A stretch of DNA of 64,000 nt from Solibacillus palustris (GTDB lineage: Bacteria; Bacillota; Bacilli; Bacillales_A; Planococcaceae): the NCBI RefSeq assembly GCF_022549215.1, contig NZ_JAKZFC010000004.1:124001-188000 (forward strand), in the 5' to 3' direction. Below the pieces are notes generated by a model. That model ran no database searches, was not told the DNA's origin, and saw only the letters and a program-made list of their open reading frames with translations. Shown here one piece after another: positions 1 to 8,257 of this stretch (the stretch's first letter is position 1; each line of letters opens with the position of its first letter). A program made the position numbers and the translations under genes.

Positions 1-1673
1 GCTGTAGCACTAAGCTCGGTATTTGCTGCAGTATTCTCAGCTATGGCTGAAACATAGATGAACGAAGAAGTGACATCTTGAGAATGTTTTAATGTTTGTT
101 CGATTTGAATGCCCATATAACTTAAAATTTCCGATGTTTTCTCCGTTTGTTGCAAGATGTTGTGTAAAGATTCGGTTGTTTCATTCGTTACTTCCACACC
201 GCGAATTACTTTTTGAACTCCGGTTTCATTTTGCGTGATAATAGAGTTAACCTCAGTTTGAATAGATCGAACTATTGATGAAACTTCACTAGCAGCCTGT
301 TGTGATTGTTCGGCTAACTTTCGAACTTCTTTTGCGACTACAGCAAAGCCTCGCCCATGTTCACCAGCGCGTGCAGCTTCAATTGCCGCGTTTAGGGCTA
401 ACAGGTTCGTTTGTTCAGCAATTGCTGTAATTGTGCTGATAATAGACGTAATATCATCCGATTTACGCCCTAATTTTTCAACGGTTGCCGAAGTAGAAGC
501 CATTGTTTCCTCGATTTCAAGCATTACATTGGAAGATTGCGTGACTGAATTGCTTCCTAATTGTGCCGATTGTTGCATCGCAGTAGCTGCTAGTTGTACT
601 TCAAATGCTTTGTTGTTTAATTCGTGAATCGAAATTTCAAGCTTATTCATTTCGTTTGCTGATTTACTAATGCTTGTCAAAATTTCGTTGCTGTCATTGG
701 CGATATCTAGTGTTGAGTTTGCTATTGAGTCGATTGTGCGAGCATTTTCTTCTGCTAATCCCATTAACCCTTGAGAGCTGCTAGATACGTTTTCCGCTAG
801 GTTCGACACACGTTTCACAAGCTTTGATATCGATTCGATTAAAATATTTGTAGAATATGCGATATGTGCGAATTCATCTTTCGTCTTTACTTCAACGCGA
901 CGTGTTAAATCACCACCGGCTTGTGCAATATCTAAAATCGAGTGATTAATAGCATTTGTATTACGGAGAATAGATTTCCATAAAATATAGCCTAAAGTCA
1001 CGGAAATAAACAATGCGATCCCTGAAAGTACGAAAAATGAAATTTTCGAAGCAAGTGCAAACTGCTCAAGATCAGACAAAGTTTCCTCGTTACGCTGTTG
1101 TAGCATTTTAATAAGCTTAGATGTATTTTCATCGATATAGTTTTTAAAGCTTTGACTTCCACTTGTTTTAAACATGATTGCCGCGTTTTCATAGCCATAC
1201 TTTTGACGGACTTCTATCGTCGATTTAGAATAAGATAAGTAATTGTCATAAAATTGCTGAATAAGCACTACTAACTTTATTTCCTCCTCTTGATTTTCAA
1301 GGGAGCTTTGTATGGTAGATAAATTTGCATTGATTGTTTCCTTCAAGTCTTCGTAGGATGTTAAATGATAATTATCACCAGTAATGATATACCCTTGTTC
1401 ATGGCTAGAAAGCTTGGCGATATCAGTGACTAAGGTATTAATGAGCATTTGCTGTTCTAAATTTTCATCTGAAAACTCCCGTAGGTTATTTTGCAAATTC
1501 GTAATATTGATGTACGATAAAATTTGCATAGCAATTATAATAGTCATCAAAACTGAAAATGCGAGGACAATTCTTCCTCTAATGAGATGAATAAATTTGA
1601 AATTGGATTTTTTGCTTTTTTTCTCTTTTGCTTTTTTAGCTTCTATAGGTATTGAATTACTTCTTTTAAGCAA
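1..1673 (-). CDS. Methyl-accepting chemotaxis protein, 3' end beyond window
   Basis: A transmembrane chemoreceptor that would pass ligand signals to CheA/CheW. Reading the minus strand from a TTG at 1673-1671 (upstream GGTGAT) gives one open frame to the window edge, about 557 codons. A lysine-rich N-terminus is followed by a first membrane helix, an extracellular helical region, a second membrane helix near nt 985-1050, a HAMP-like segment and the signalling domain. The hairpin tip is clear near nt 300-410 ([18 protein letters not shown], then [16 protein letters not shown]). The C-terminal end lies outside the window. The ligand cannot be read from the sequence. The start is uncertain because no ATG sits close to the first helix. 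Confidence 0.9.
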   Translation of the reverse strand, partial: MLKRSNSIPIEAKKAKEKKSKKSNFKFIHLIRGRIVLAFSVLMTIIIAMQILSYINITNLQNNLREFSDENLEQQMLINTLVTDIAKLSSHEQGYIITGDNYHLTSYEDLKETINANLSTIQSSLENQEEEIKLVVLIQQFYDNYLSYSKSTIEVRQKYGYENAAIMFKTSGSQSFKNYIDENTSKLIKMLQQRNEETLSDLEQFALASKISFFVLSGIALFISVTLGYILWKSILRNTNAINHSILDIAQAGGDLTRRVEVKTKDEFAHIAYSTNILIESISKLVKRVSNLAENVSSSSQGLMGLAEENARTIDSIANSTLDIANDSNEILTSISKSANEMNKLEISIHELNNKAFEVQLAATAMQQSAQLGSNSVTQSSNVMLEIEETMASTSATVEKLGRKSDDITSIISTITAIAEQTNLLALNAAIEAARAGEHGRGFAVVAKEVRKLAEQSQQAASEVSSIVRSIQTEVNSIITQNETGVQKVIRGVEVTNETTESLHNILQQTEKTSEILSYMGIQIEQTLKHSQDVTSSFIYVSAIAENTAANTELSAT

Positions 1674-1776
1674 AATAATCACCAACTTTCTGAAAAATCA
1701 ATTTTTTAATATTTTACTACATTGAGGATATTATTACACTATTAAATGGAAAATTTATAAAATAGGGGGAATTTTA

Positions 1777-2001
1777 TTGAAAAAGTCATTTTATCATTAT
1801 GCTTTGACGTTTAGAGGGGGAGATTGGAATGACAATAAAGTACGTTTTGCGGAAAGTATGTTTATAGATCATGGGTTTCCGAAAATGTCTGAAGATTTTC
1901 AAGAACTATCTGACTATATAGAAATGCAATCTGATGAGTATTTGACAACAGAAGCATTCGATTCGCTGTGGGCACTGTACGAGCTGAAATTCCAATGTTA
2001 A
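1777..2001 (+). CDS. YozE family protein (SAM-like fold)
   Basis: A 74-residue protein resembling the YozE/UPF0346 family, small single-domain Bacillales proteins with a sterile-alpha-motif-like fold and no settled role. The family pattern is visible: an N-terminal [12 protein letters not shown] segment, a central [18 protein letters not shown] segment and a C-terminal FDSLWALYE. It begins with TTG, 6 nt after a GGGGGA ribosome binding site. It stands alone between the divergent chemoreceptor gene and deoD. Length matches the family. Confidence 0.8.
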   Translation: MKKSFYHYALTFRGGDWNDNKVRFAESMFIDHGFPKMSEDFQELSDYIEMQSDEYLTTEAFDSLWALYELKFQC

Positions 2002-2196
2002 TTTAGTATTTGCAGGATTTAATGAACAGTGGGTATAGTAGAATTAATATAATTCGTTCGAATAAATCAAAGTGAAATTAAGAAGTAGTGAACAAAAATG
2101 TTCGATTTTTTCAGTGAAGAAAGACGTCTAACGATTGAATATTTATACGAAACCGTTTACAATTAAATAGAATGATGATGAAAAGAGGTTATTTAA

Positions 2197-2904
2197 ATGA
2201 GTGTTCATATTAGTGCCAAACAAGGCGAAATCGCAGAAATCGTATTATTACCAGGAGATCCCCTACGTGCAAAGTATATTGCTGAAACGTTTTTAGAAGA
2301 CGTAGTACAATACAACGAAGTACGTAATATCTTAGGCTACACAGGTACTTACAAGGGCAAACGCATTTCAGTTCAAGGTACGGGAATGGGTGTACCTTCT
2401 ATTTCAATTTACGCTACAGAGCTTATGCAAGAATACGGTGTACAAAAATTAATCCGTGTTGGTACTTGTGGTGCGATTCAAAAGGATGTAAAGGTTCGTG
2501 ACGTAATCATCGCACAAACTTCATCTACTGACTCGAATTTAAACCGCGTAATTTTCGGCGGAAACATTGACTATGCACCAACTGCAGACTTTGATTTATT
2601 ATTAAAAGCTTACAACGCTGCAAAAGAAGCAGAATTAAATGTACGTGTAGGTAACATCTTCACGGCAGATATGTTCTATTCAGATGAAGAACAAAACGAA
2701 AAATTAGCACAATACGGAGTACTAGCTGTTGAGATGGAAACAGCTGCGCTATATACTCTTGCTGCAAAGTTTGGACGTAAAGCATTAACTGTTCTAACAG
2801 TATCTGACCACATCATTACAGGTGAGGTAACAACTTCTGAAGAACGTCAAACGACTTTCAATGACATGATGCTAATTGCACTAGAAGCGGCGATCCAAGA
2901 CTAG
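2197..2904 (+). CDS. deoD: Purine nucleoside phosphorylase, DeoD type
   Basis: Cytosolic hexameric phosphorylase that splits purine (deoxy)nucleosides into base and (deoxy)ribose 1-phosphate for salvage. At 235 residues it has the usual length. Phosphate-binding GDPLRAK is at 20-26, RVGTCGAI at 87-94, the ribose-binding VEMET at 178-182, and the catalytic aspartate in SDH at 203-205 (D204). ATG follows AAAAGAGG. A strong terminator follows. The last 40 codons and about 20 bp beyond are repeated at 4066-4211 with 4 mismatches in 146 bp, so the present 3' end may have been brought in by an integrating element. Confidence 0.97.
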   Translation: MSVHISAKQGEIAEIVLLPGDPLRAKYIAETFLEDVVQYNEVRNILGYTGTYKGKRISVQGTGMGVPSISIYATELMQEYGVQKLIRVGTCGAIQKDVKVRDVIIAQTSSTDSNLNRVIFGGNIDYAPTADFDLLLKAYNAAKEAELNVRVGNIFTADMFYSDEEQNEKLAQYGVLAVEMETAALYTLAAKFGRKALTVLTVSDHIITGEVTTSEERQTTFNDMMLIALEAAIQD

Positions 2905-2925
2905 TCATAGCAATGGTTTGTGAGA
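2780..2925 (+). repeat. Direct repeat copy 1: deoD 3' end plus flank
   Basis: This 146-bp stretch matches 4066-4211 at 142 positions (offset 1286). It starts inside codon 195 of deoD and runs about 20 bp past the stop. It looks like the element-borne or restored copy of an integration target. Confidence 0.95.
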
Positions 2926-2973
2926 TGGGTATTTTAAACAAGTTTCCAAAAGTGCCCAAAACCTATTTTAGAA

Positions 2974-3013
2974 GTGCCTAACAAGTGAAAAAAACTTGTT
3001 AGGTGCTTTTTAT
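2974..3013 (+). terminator. Intrinsic terminator of deoD
   Basis: A 13-bp stem including two G-U pairs (2974-2986 with 2994-3006; core CCTAACAAGT/ACTTGTTAGG) is followed by a T-rich tract. Related but diverged terminators follow the other deoD-flank copies at 4271 and about 6570. Confidence 0.85.
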
Positions 3014-3123
3014 TTTAGTGTGTCTAACAAGGTGCTTGCTAGTTCCTTTTGCTCCATTATCACATGCGAAAACATGTTTATATTTCTTAAGGTTAATAAT
3101 GGTTTGAAGGCATACTTGTTTAA

Positions 3124-3234
3124 GTGTGCTATTTTTATTTCCAAAAGCTCAGTGCAAAACACATGAACCGTACTGAGGTGCAAGATATGGATGATTGGTT
3201 ACGTGGATTAATCTCACAGAGCGATTCTAAGTAG
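3124..3234 (+). other. Possible gene remnant, 36 codons, in the gap after deoD
   Basis: The 446-bp gap 2905-3350 holds the deoD terminator, this short open frame and hairpin element R1. From GTG 3124 to TAG 3232 the frame reads a charged sequence containing NRTEVQDMDDWLRGL. It has no ribosome binding site and could be the C-terminal stump of a lost gene. I do not recognise the family. Its end (CTCACAGAGC at about 3213) matches a motif repeated at 4484 and 6530. Confidence 0.25.
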
Positions 3235-3260
3235 CGTTCCTGTGAGTGTGTGAAGGGGAG

Positions 3261-3320
3261 CATAACAAAAGGACTTGCATATATGGAGTTTAATCATAAA
3301 CACAAGTCCTGCACTTATTA
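3261..3320. repeat. Hairpin element R1 (3' to DinB-like gene)
   Basis: Imperfect hairpin with outer arms AGGACTTG (3270-3277) and CAAGTCCT (3303-3310). It is shared with R2 (9451), R3 (9989) and, degenerately, R4 (8927). The outer arm ends 41 bp before the stop codon of the minus-strand gene. It may also act as that gene's terminator. Confidence 0.75.
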
Positions 3321-3350
3321 GGCTAGTAATATCTTTATTATAAGTCAATA

Positions 3351-3899
3351 TTAATGTAAATTATAATATTTTTTGCATAATAAAAAATGTTGTTTTTCAT
3401 GTATACCTAATATGTTAATACATTGAATTAAATTTGGATAATGTGCTATTGGGTCGGGGTAACGTATATGTCCAGCTACGTTATCGCTAATATTAGAAAG
3501 CATTTTTTCTAAATACCTAGTTTCAATATCTAGCTCGTTTACTAACCATTTAAATGAAATTTTCTCTTTAATATTCTTTGGTGGCACTAAAACAAAAGGT
3601 GCTTTCATAGGTTTATTATGTTTTTCTTTATATTCAGTAAATATATCGTCACTCTTAATGTTGTACGGCTTTCCACTTCTTATAGTAGCAATAGGCTTAG
3701 AAATCGGTAAATATGATTTGTTTAACTGTCTAAATAGTCTAATCATTAAATATAAATGATAATAGGTTTCTCCAAAAGACCACTTATCATCTTGAGGACG
3801 TTCCCATTCTTTATCTTTAAAATCTTTTAGCACATTAGCAAATTCTTCTCGTTGCTCATATATGATGGTGAAATGATTTTTCATGTAACTACTTTCCAT
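3351..3899 (-). CDS. DinB-superfamily protein
   Basis: A 182-residue protein of the DinB/YfiT four-helix-bundle superfamily, which includes metal-dependent thiol transferases and many members of unknown role. The candidate metal ligands are H48 (in GETYYHLYL) and the HEKQH motif at 167-171, matching the family's three-histidine pattern. An inner ATG (MKNHF, 15 nt further in) is an alternative start. The gene sits inside the 1286-bp interval between the two deoD 3' ends, on the opposite strand. It is flanked by R1 downstream and a conserved element E upstream, so it looks acquired. Substrate unknown. Confidence 0.75.
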   Translation of the reverse strand: MESSYMKNHFTIIYEQREEFANVLKDFKDKEWERPQDDKWSFGETYYHLYLMIRLFRQLNKSYLPISKPIATIRSGKPYNIKSDDIFTEYKEKHNKPMKAPFVLVPPKNIKEKISFKWLVNELDIETRYLEKMLSNISDNVAGHIRYPDPIAHYPNLIQCINILGIHEKQHFLLCKKYYNLH

Positions 3900-3934
3900 A
3901 ACGTCACCTCTGAATATTATCTAATGTTTATTTA

Positions 3935-3985
3935 TCATTAGTATAGTGTAACACATTTACAAATATTAGGGTATATCGGTGTGTA
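3935..3985. repeat. Conserved element E, copy 1 (5' to DinB-like gene)
   Basis: Contains TTAGTATAGTGTAACACATT followed by TACAAATATT and a GGTGTGTA tail. Copies lie at 10345-10396 and, more diverged, at 9389-9440, each upstream of a minus-strand gene whose 3' side carries an R hairpin. It may hold the promoter (TATACT on the minus strand) or be an element end. Confidence 0.6.
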
Positions 3986-4065
3986 TTACTAGTAAAAAAG
4001 ATTGACTGTTCCCACAGACGATACGACAACGCCTAATCCGCTCTTTATTAATCTACTGTCATATC

Positions 4066-4211
4066 AAGCATTAACTGTTCTAACAGTATCTGACCACATC
4101 ATTACAGGTGAGGTAACAACCTCTGAAGAACGTCAAACGACTTTCAATGACATGATGCTAATTGCACTAGAAGCGGCGATTCAAGACTAGCCATAGCAAA
4201 GGTTTGTGAGA
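4066..4211 (+). pseudogene. Orphan duplicate of the deoD 3' end
   Basis: This stretch repeats deoD codons 196-235, the stop and about 20 bp of flank (142 of 146 bp identical to 2780-2925). Upstream coding sequence is unrelated; an accidental in-frame start at 4002 gives a 62-codon frame whose first 22 residues are not DeoD. Lacking the phosphate and ribose sites, it cannot be a phosphorylase. It is best read as the displaced original 3' end left by an insertion at deoD, carrying its own terminator just downstream. A plain segmental duplication is the alternative. Confidence 0.9.
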
Positions 4212-4270
4212 CTCCAAATTTTACAAAGGGACTAAAAAGGGGTTTTAACCTTTGAAATGTACATTTGATG

Positions 4271-4305
4271 CCTACTAAACGAGCAATTGTTTAGTAGGTT
4301 TTTTT
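4271..4305 (+). terminator. Terminator behind the orphan deoD end
   Basis: Perfect 10-bp stem CCTACTAAAC/GTTTAGTAGG (4271-4280, 4289-4298) with an 8-nt loop and a run of seven T. The 60 bp that follow resemble the sequence after 6570-6600. Confidence 0.85.
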
Positions 4306-4778
4306 AGTATAATGAATCAAATAAAGAGGTCGCATTTTGCTTCTGTTCTATTGTGACATGAGAATAAGTGTTAAGGTTGTTTAAACCATAATTTATAAGC
4401 ATTGGAAAAGAACCAACTTTTAGTTGAAATTAAGTGTGTAGTAAAGCTCAACCGCTTCAATTTTTGAACAACAATCATAGCAAGCTCACAGAGCCATTTA
4501 ACGAGCCTAAGAGTTGATAGATTTGGCTTGGGCTTTTTTCAATGGACTTTAGGAAACTTACTTATTTCACAAAAAGGTAAAAATCCAACAATCACTATTT
4601 ACAACCCTTTAACCGAATCAATATTAAACAATATATGTGAGAAATATAATTTTTCACTCAATTCTGTTAAATTAAAGAAACATTGGATATTACCCCTATC
4701 TCAAATATTTGGTTTATGTTAACATATATCTGAATATCTAAAATTTAGGAGATATGAAAAGGAGTGTAATAATCAGAT
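4306..4778. other. Gap with repeat motif and a weak hairpin
   Basis: No convincing gene. It holds a 20-bp stretch, AAGCTCACAGAGCCATTTA at 4482-4500, repeated at about 6528-6546. It also holds a weak stem (GAGCC/GGCT) with a T-tract near 4503-4537, and a 64-codon open frame from TTG 4528 that starts inside that hairpin and lacks a ribosome binding site. AAGGAGTG at about 4759 serves the next gene. Confidence 0.4.
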
Positions 4779-6296
4779 ATGAAAAAGATATTGAAACCAT
4801 TGATTAGTGTTATTGCGATTGGTGCCATCTCTCTATCTGTCAATACAGATAAAAATATATCTGCTAATAATATTGCAAATACATGTGAGTATGATTCGGC
4901 ATCGAAAGGAAACCCTGATTATTCCACAATGAACTGTTTGTTAACCGAAACAGCATTGATTTATGATGTTCCTCCTGAAATTGTGAAGGCAATAGCGGAA
5001 GGTGAAAGTGGAAATTGGCGTCATTTCGATAAGAATGGTGAGGCGATTGTGACAGCTGATAATGGAATTGGCATTATGCAAATTACAAATCAAGCAGGCT
5101 ACAATCAAGATAGACTAAAAAGTGATCTTGTCTATAATATTCAAGCTGGTGTAGAGACTCTAGATAAAATGTTTAAGCGGAAGGATTTGCCTAGCATCAA
5201 CGGTGGGGAAAGAGATATACTGGAACATTGGTACTTCGCTGTCATGGCTTATAACGGTACTAAGCCAGTCAACAGTCCAATTGTCCAGGCAACTGGTGAA
5301 AGAAATGCAAATGCCTATCAAGAGAGAATTTTCAGGATTATCGAGGAAATGGGGCTAATTGACTTAACAGTGCTGCCATTTTCACGCGAACATTTTCAAT
5401 ATGACTCTAACAACAAGGAAAATATTAAATTTTCAGCGATGAACTATGATTTTGATTTACCAGTAAAAAAATCAAAGCACTTATTTGAAACAAATCAAAA
5501 AGTTAATACCACTACGAATGCAAATTTAAGGACAAGACCTACTACGGATAGTCCTTCTATGGGTACTTTACGTGAAGGTGAAACGATTACCATTACGGGT
5601 CCTTTTGAATATGATGAAGCGGCAACGAGGAAAAACCATTTTGTTTGGTATCCTGTGAAAAGAAGTGATGGGACAAAGGGGTATGTAGCATCAAGTTATT
5701 TAAACTACGCCGCTTCAACGCAAACACCTCCAGTTTCCACTACACCAGACTACTCAGCTTACGCTAAAAAGTTTGCTGACTTTAGTAGTACAGAATGGTG
5801 GGCAAATGATATGATTTGGGCAATCGAACGAGGTTTAATTAATGGTTATAGTGATGTATGGAATGCAAAAACAAAGAAATACGAAACACAATTACAACCG
5901 AACACACAATTAACTGAAGCTCACTTCCTAACAATCTTCTTCCGTTTCGCACAAAAAGATGAATTAGCAAATGTAAAAAACACAACGTCTTGGAACAAAA
6001 GTGGTTTATACAACATGGCGAAGAAATACAACATGCCTGTACTAGCAAATGAAGAATCCACAGCTTCTAAAGGTCTTGCGGATAAAGGCATTAGACGTGG
6101 TAAATTGGCACAACTGATGGCATCTTACTACTATGAGAAAACAGTAAGTGAAAACGAATCTATTCAATTTTTCATAGATAATGGGATTACCACAGCTACA
6201 TCAATCGGTGGCTATACTCCTGATAAAATTTTAACTCGTTCTGAAATATCAGCGTTTATTCAAAGGTATGAATCATTGGAGTTAAAGCAAAATTAA
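4779..6296 (+). CDS. Secreted lytic transglycosylase-like protein with SH3b and SLH-like domains
   Basis: A 505-residue exported protein likely to act on or bind the cell wall. A signal peptide (residues 1 to about 30) is followed by a lysozyme-like SLT domain (about 52-195) with the ESGN motif at 76-79, GIGIMQIT (96-103) and a later VMAYNG. Next are an SH3b domain (about 236-305, NANLRTRP start, GYVASSYLN end) and two or three SLH-like repeats (about 318-500; FADFSSTEWWANDMIWAIER, GYTPDKILTRSEISAFIQR), which may anchor it to secondary wall polymer. It lies alone between two deoD-flank-like copies, so it is probably accessory cargo. Substrate specificity is inferred from the fold only. Confidence 0.8.
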   Translation: MKKILKPLISVIAIGAISLSVNTDKNISANNIANTCEYDSASKGNPDYSTMNCLLTETALIYDVPPEIVKAIAEGESGNWRHFDKNGEAIVTADNGIGIMQITNQAGYNQDRLKSDLVYNIQAGVETLDKMFKRKDLPSINGGERDILEHWYFAVMAYNGTKPVNSPIVQATGERNANAYQERIFRIIEEMGLIDLTVLPFSREHFQYDSNNKENIKFSAMNYDFDLPVKKSKHLFETNQKVNTTTNANLRTRPTTDSPSMGTLREGETITITGPFEYDEAATRKNHFVWYPVKRSDGTKGYVASSYLNYAASTQTPPVSTTPDYSAYAKKFADFSSTEWWANDMIWAIERGLINGYSDVWNAKTKKYETQLQPNTQLTEAHFLTIFFRFAQKDELANVKNTTSWNKSGLYNMAKKYNMPVLANEESTASKGLADKGIRRGKLAQLMASYYYEKTVSENESIQFFIDNGITTATSIGGYTPDKILTRSEISAFIQRYESLELKQN

Positions 6297-6307
6297 ATGA
6301 ACTTAGA

Positions 6308-6390
6308 AAAGGGAGTGTCCGAGTTTTTCTGGGACACTCCCTTTGCGCCGAGGATGGTGAGAATTTATTCTGACCACCGCAGAAGCACCG
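6308..6390. repeat. Dispersed structured repeat, copy C (internally deleted)
   Basis: Starts with a palindrome (AAGGGAGTGTCC/GGGACACTCCCTT, 6308-6344), then CGCCGAGGATGG, then jumps to TATTCTGACCACCGC (6366-6380). The copy at 59612-59752 has both ends plus a nested hairpin between them, so this copy lost the middle. Without a T-tract, the palindrome is a poor classical terminator for the preceding gene. Confidence 0.75.
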
Positions 6391-6423
6391 CCTAAAGCGG
6401 ATTATTACTACACGAGGTTTGCA

Positions 6424-6462
6424 CTGTCCAAAAAGTTTTGACTTTTTGGACAGCCCCTTTTC
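6424..6462 (+). terminator. Strong hairpin, probable terminator
   Basis: A 13-bp perfect stem, CTGTCCAAAAAGT/ACTTTTTGGACAG (6424-6436, 6441-6453), is followed by CCCCTTTT. It probably ends the transcript of the secreted transglycosylase. The rest of the 6297-6802 gap holds repeat sequence (TTACGGCTGAGGC at about 6469, like 39645) and a degenerate deoD-flank copy at 6521-6660. Confidence 0.65.
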
Positions 6463-6520
6463 TGATTTTACGGCTGAGGCAATTCAATAAAAGCTAAGTT
6501 GAATTAGCTTACCGTAATAA

Positions 6521-6660
6521 TTGTTACAAGCTCACAGAGCCATTTATAGAGATTGTGAGCGTTAGACAGATTGTTACGAGCGATTATTTAGTGGGTTTTT
6601 TTAGTTAAAGGACTCGAATAATGAAGGTGGCATTTTCCTACTGCAACGGTTGCACAAGCT
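6521..6660 (+). repeat. Degenerate copy of the deoD 3' flank
   Basis: The segment from GAGCGATTATTTAGTGGG through the T-run and a later GGCATTTTCCTACTG aligns with 4281-4360 (GAGCAATTGTTTAGTAGG, T-run, CGCATTTTGCTTCTG). The AAGCTCACAGAGCCATTTA motif within it is also at 4482. Judged by eye; no alignment score was computed. Confidence 0.5.
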
Positions 6661-6745
6661 ATCAAGTATGTATACCAAACCTTATTATCATAAAAATACA
6701 TGTTTCATTTTTATTACATTCAGCTCTTATTTATCAAACAAAACT

Positions 6746-6770
6746 GTTTAATATGGAGAAGGAAGGGCAA
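6746..6770 (+). promoter_or_regulatory. Possible sigma-B promoter
   Basis: GTTTAA (6746-6751) and GGGCAA (6765-6770), separated by 13 bp, resemble the sigma-B pattern (GTTTAA, GGGTAW). The gene behind it is of the general-stress PNPOx type, which is sigma-B controlled in Bacillus subtilis. A single-site match is weak evidence. Confidence 0.3.
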
Positions 6771-6802
6771 GTTAATAGTGTAACTTGAAAGGATGGGGTG
6801 AA

Positions 6803-7222
6803 ATGACTTCTGTACGTGATGAAATACTAGAGGTATTAAATCGTGAAAAAATTGGTACTATGGCAACTGTTCGGAATGGAAAACCGTATTCTCGTTATAT
6901 GACATTTCAACATGAGGACTTCGTGTTATATACGGTAACAAGCAAACATTCTGAAAAAGTAGAAGAACTGCAACAAAATCCGTATACACATATTTTATAT
7001 GGCTACGAAAATAATGGATTTGGTGATGCTTATGTAGAAATCGAAGGCAAAGTGACAGCGTTTGAAGATGAGAGCATAAAAAACAAGTTAGCGGAAATTT
7101 TTTCGGGTATTTTTACCGGATCAAAAGATGAAATGGTAACGCTGAAAATTGAGCCGATTCGCATGCGATTGATGAATAAAAAAGGCGAGCCACCGAAAGA
7201 ATTAGAATTTACAGCTAAGTAG
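6803..7222 (+). CDS. Pyridoxamine 5'-phosphate oxidase-fold general stress protein
   Basis: A 139-residue single-domain protein of the PNPOx-like split-barrel family (general stress protein 26 / YdaG-like), whose members bind flavin and have uncertain substrates. The fold signature is visible: VLNREKIGTMATVRNGKPYS, then the YTVTSKHSEKVEEL strand-helix and a C-terminal TLKIEPIRMRLMN. I chose ATG 6803 because GGGGTG lies 7 nt upstream; an earlier TTG at 6785 would add six residues and lacks a site. It stands alone after an accessory gap. Confidence 0.8.
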   Translation: MTSVRDEILEVLNREKIGTMATVRNGKPYSRYMTFQHEDFVLYTVTSKHSEKVEELQQNPYTHILYGYENNGFGDAYVEIEGKVTAFEDESIKNKLAEIFSGIFTGSKDEMVTLKIEPIRMRLMNKKGEPPKELEFTAK

Positions 7223-7598
7223 TTTAAACGAATTAATTTATGCGATGCTTTGACATAGTGAGAGAGGTGCTTGCATAACTTTAACTATCTCAGTAAATTT
7301 TTCTATAGTTTCATCTATTATAAAACATGCTACATTGCTTTTAATAAGAGTCATTTTAACCTTAAACTGGGGAAATGCTTTTATTAGGAATGTCGTATGT
7401 TTTTTTCTGTTTCTGTCATACGTTTTGAGCATTATGTCCACCGTATGTTTAACAAATCTTACTGTCATTTAAAGTGTACGATGTAAAATATTGATTTGCT
7501 TGTGAACATACGTTTGGAATGTATGTTCTCTTTTTGTTTAAATTATGATAAATTTAAAGTGTAATATTTATTTTATAGGCAAGGAGAATTAAAGACGA
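7223..7598. other. Intergenic region upstream of the YdjM-like gene
   Basis: No supported gene. A 76-codon minus-strand frame (7238-7468) has no ribosome binding site. Several ACATACG/CGTATGT words cluster at about 7388, 7417, 7440, 7505 and 7521; the last two form the LexA-like palindrome listed separately. Confidence 0.4.
7503..7528 (+). promoter_or_regulatory. LexA-like box and 8-bp inverted repeat
   Basis: TGAACATACGTTTG (7503-7516) matches the Bacillus LexA/DinR pattern CGAAC-N4-GTTCG at all but two positions. It overlaps a perfect inverted repeat GAACATAC (7504-7511) / GTATGTTC (7521-7528). It is about 70 bp upstream of the YdjM-like start; ydjM of E. coli is LexA-controlled. Confidence 0.45.
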
Positions 7599-8087
7599 AT
7601 GCTAGGGAACACACACATCGTAGGAGGCATCACAGCAAGTCTTGCTTTTGCACAAATTTCAAATGAAAATCCCCTCATATTGCTAGGGGCAGGCATTGTC
7701 GGTGCACTATTGCCGGACATATGCCACGGTGGGAGTAAAATGGGGAGGACGTTTCCCATTAGTTCGAAAATTGTCAATAAACTTTTTGGGCATCGGTCTT
7801 TCACTCATAGTTTGCTCTTTTTATTTTGTATAGCGGTACTGATGAATGCTTTCGTACCCTATAAGGCATTCACAATAGGGCTGCTCTTAGGAATGGTTAG
7901 TCATTTTATTCTTGATATGGGAACGAGACAGGGAATTAAGTTGTTTTTTCCGATAAATTTTAAAGTACGTTTCCCCCTCACAATCAAAACGGGTGGCAAA
8001 GTGGAAAAGTATATTTTCGCTGGGCTATGTTTGTTATCGTTGTATTTTGGTTTTGAAATTATTATTGGAATTGTGAATATTACGTAA
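7599..8087 (+). CDS. YdjM-type membrane-bound metal-dependent hydrolase
   Basis: A 162-residue membrane protein resembling the YdjM/LexA-binding inner membrane family, annotated as metal-dependent hydrolases. It has the conserved HIVGGI start (H6), ALLPDICHGGSKMGR (about 46-60), HRSFTHSLLF (about 66-75) and GMVSHFILDMGTRQGIKLFFP (about 104-124), with four or five hydrophobic helices. The histidines and aspartates face where the family places its metal. ATG follows AAGGAG. A LexA-like box upstream suggests SOS control. Its in-cell substrate is unknown. Confidence 0.8.
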   Translation: MLGNTHIVGGITASLAFAQISNENPLILLGAGIVGALLPDICHGGSKMGRTFPISSKIVNKLFGHRSFTHSLLFLFCIAVLMNAFVPYKAFTIGLLLGMVSHFILDMGTRQGIKLFFPINFKVRFPLTIKTGGKVEKYIFAGLCLLSLYFGFEIIIGIVNIT

Positions 8088-8093
8088 AATCAA

Positions 8094-8128
8094 CCCTGCA
8101 TGTGGATAAATTCATGCAGGGATTTTTG
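8094..8128 (+). terminator. Terminator of the YdjM-like gene
   Basis: Stem CCCTGCATG/CATGCAGGG (8094-8102, 8113-8121) followed by ATTTTTGTT. Confidence 0.85.
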
Positions 8129-8221
8129 TTATTCAAAATTAAAAAATTCTTTACCAAGGTGTACTGCTAATATTGAATATAGCTACATTGGGTTGGAATA
8201 TTTGCCTAATGGGACATTAAT

Positions 8222-8255
8222 ATAAAAGGAGCTATAAAATTGCCTTTTTTAATGC
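8222..8255 (-). terminator. Probable terminator of the uridine-kinase-like gene
   Basis: Read on the minus strand, AAAAGG and CCTTTT arms enclose a short loop just past the stop and are followed by a T-rich stretch. The stem is short. Confidence 0.4.
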
Positions 8256-8257
8256 TT

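Noticed and set aside
4002-4065. 62-codon frame that includes the duplicated DeoD C-terminus as a real gene
   Set aside because: The first 22 codons are unrelated to DeoD, there is no ribosome binding site, and the in-frame fusion can be chance.
4528-4722. 64-codon open frame from TTG after the orphan deoD end
   Set aside because: It starts inside a hairpin/T-tract, has no ribosome binding site and no recognised similarity.
6308-6344. Palindrome as the terminator of the transglycosylase gene
   Set aside because: No T-tract follows, and the same palindrome recurs at 59612 as part of a dispersed repeat; the hairpin at 6424 is the better terminator.
7238-7468. 76-codon minus-strand frame
   Set aside because: No ribosome binding site, no family and an intergenic base composition.
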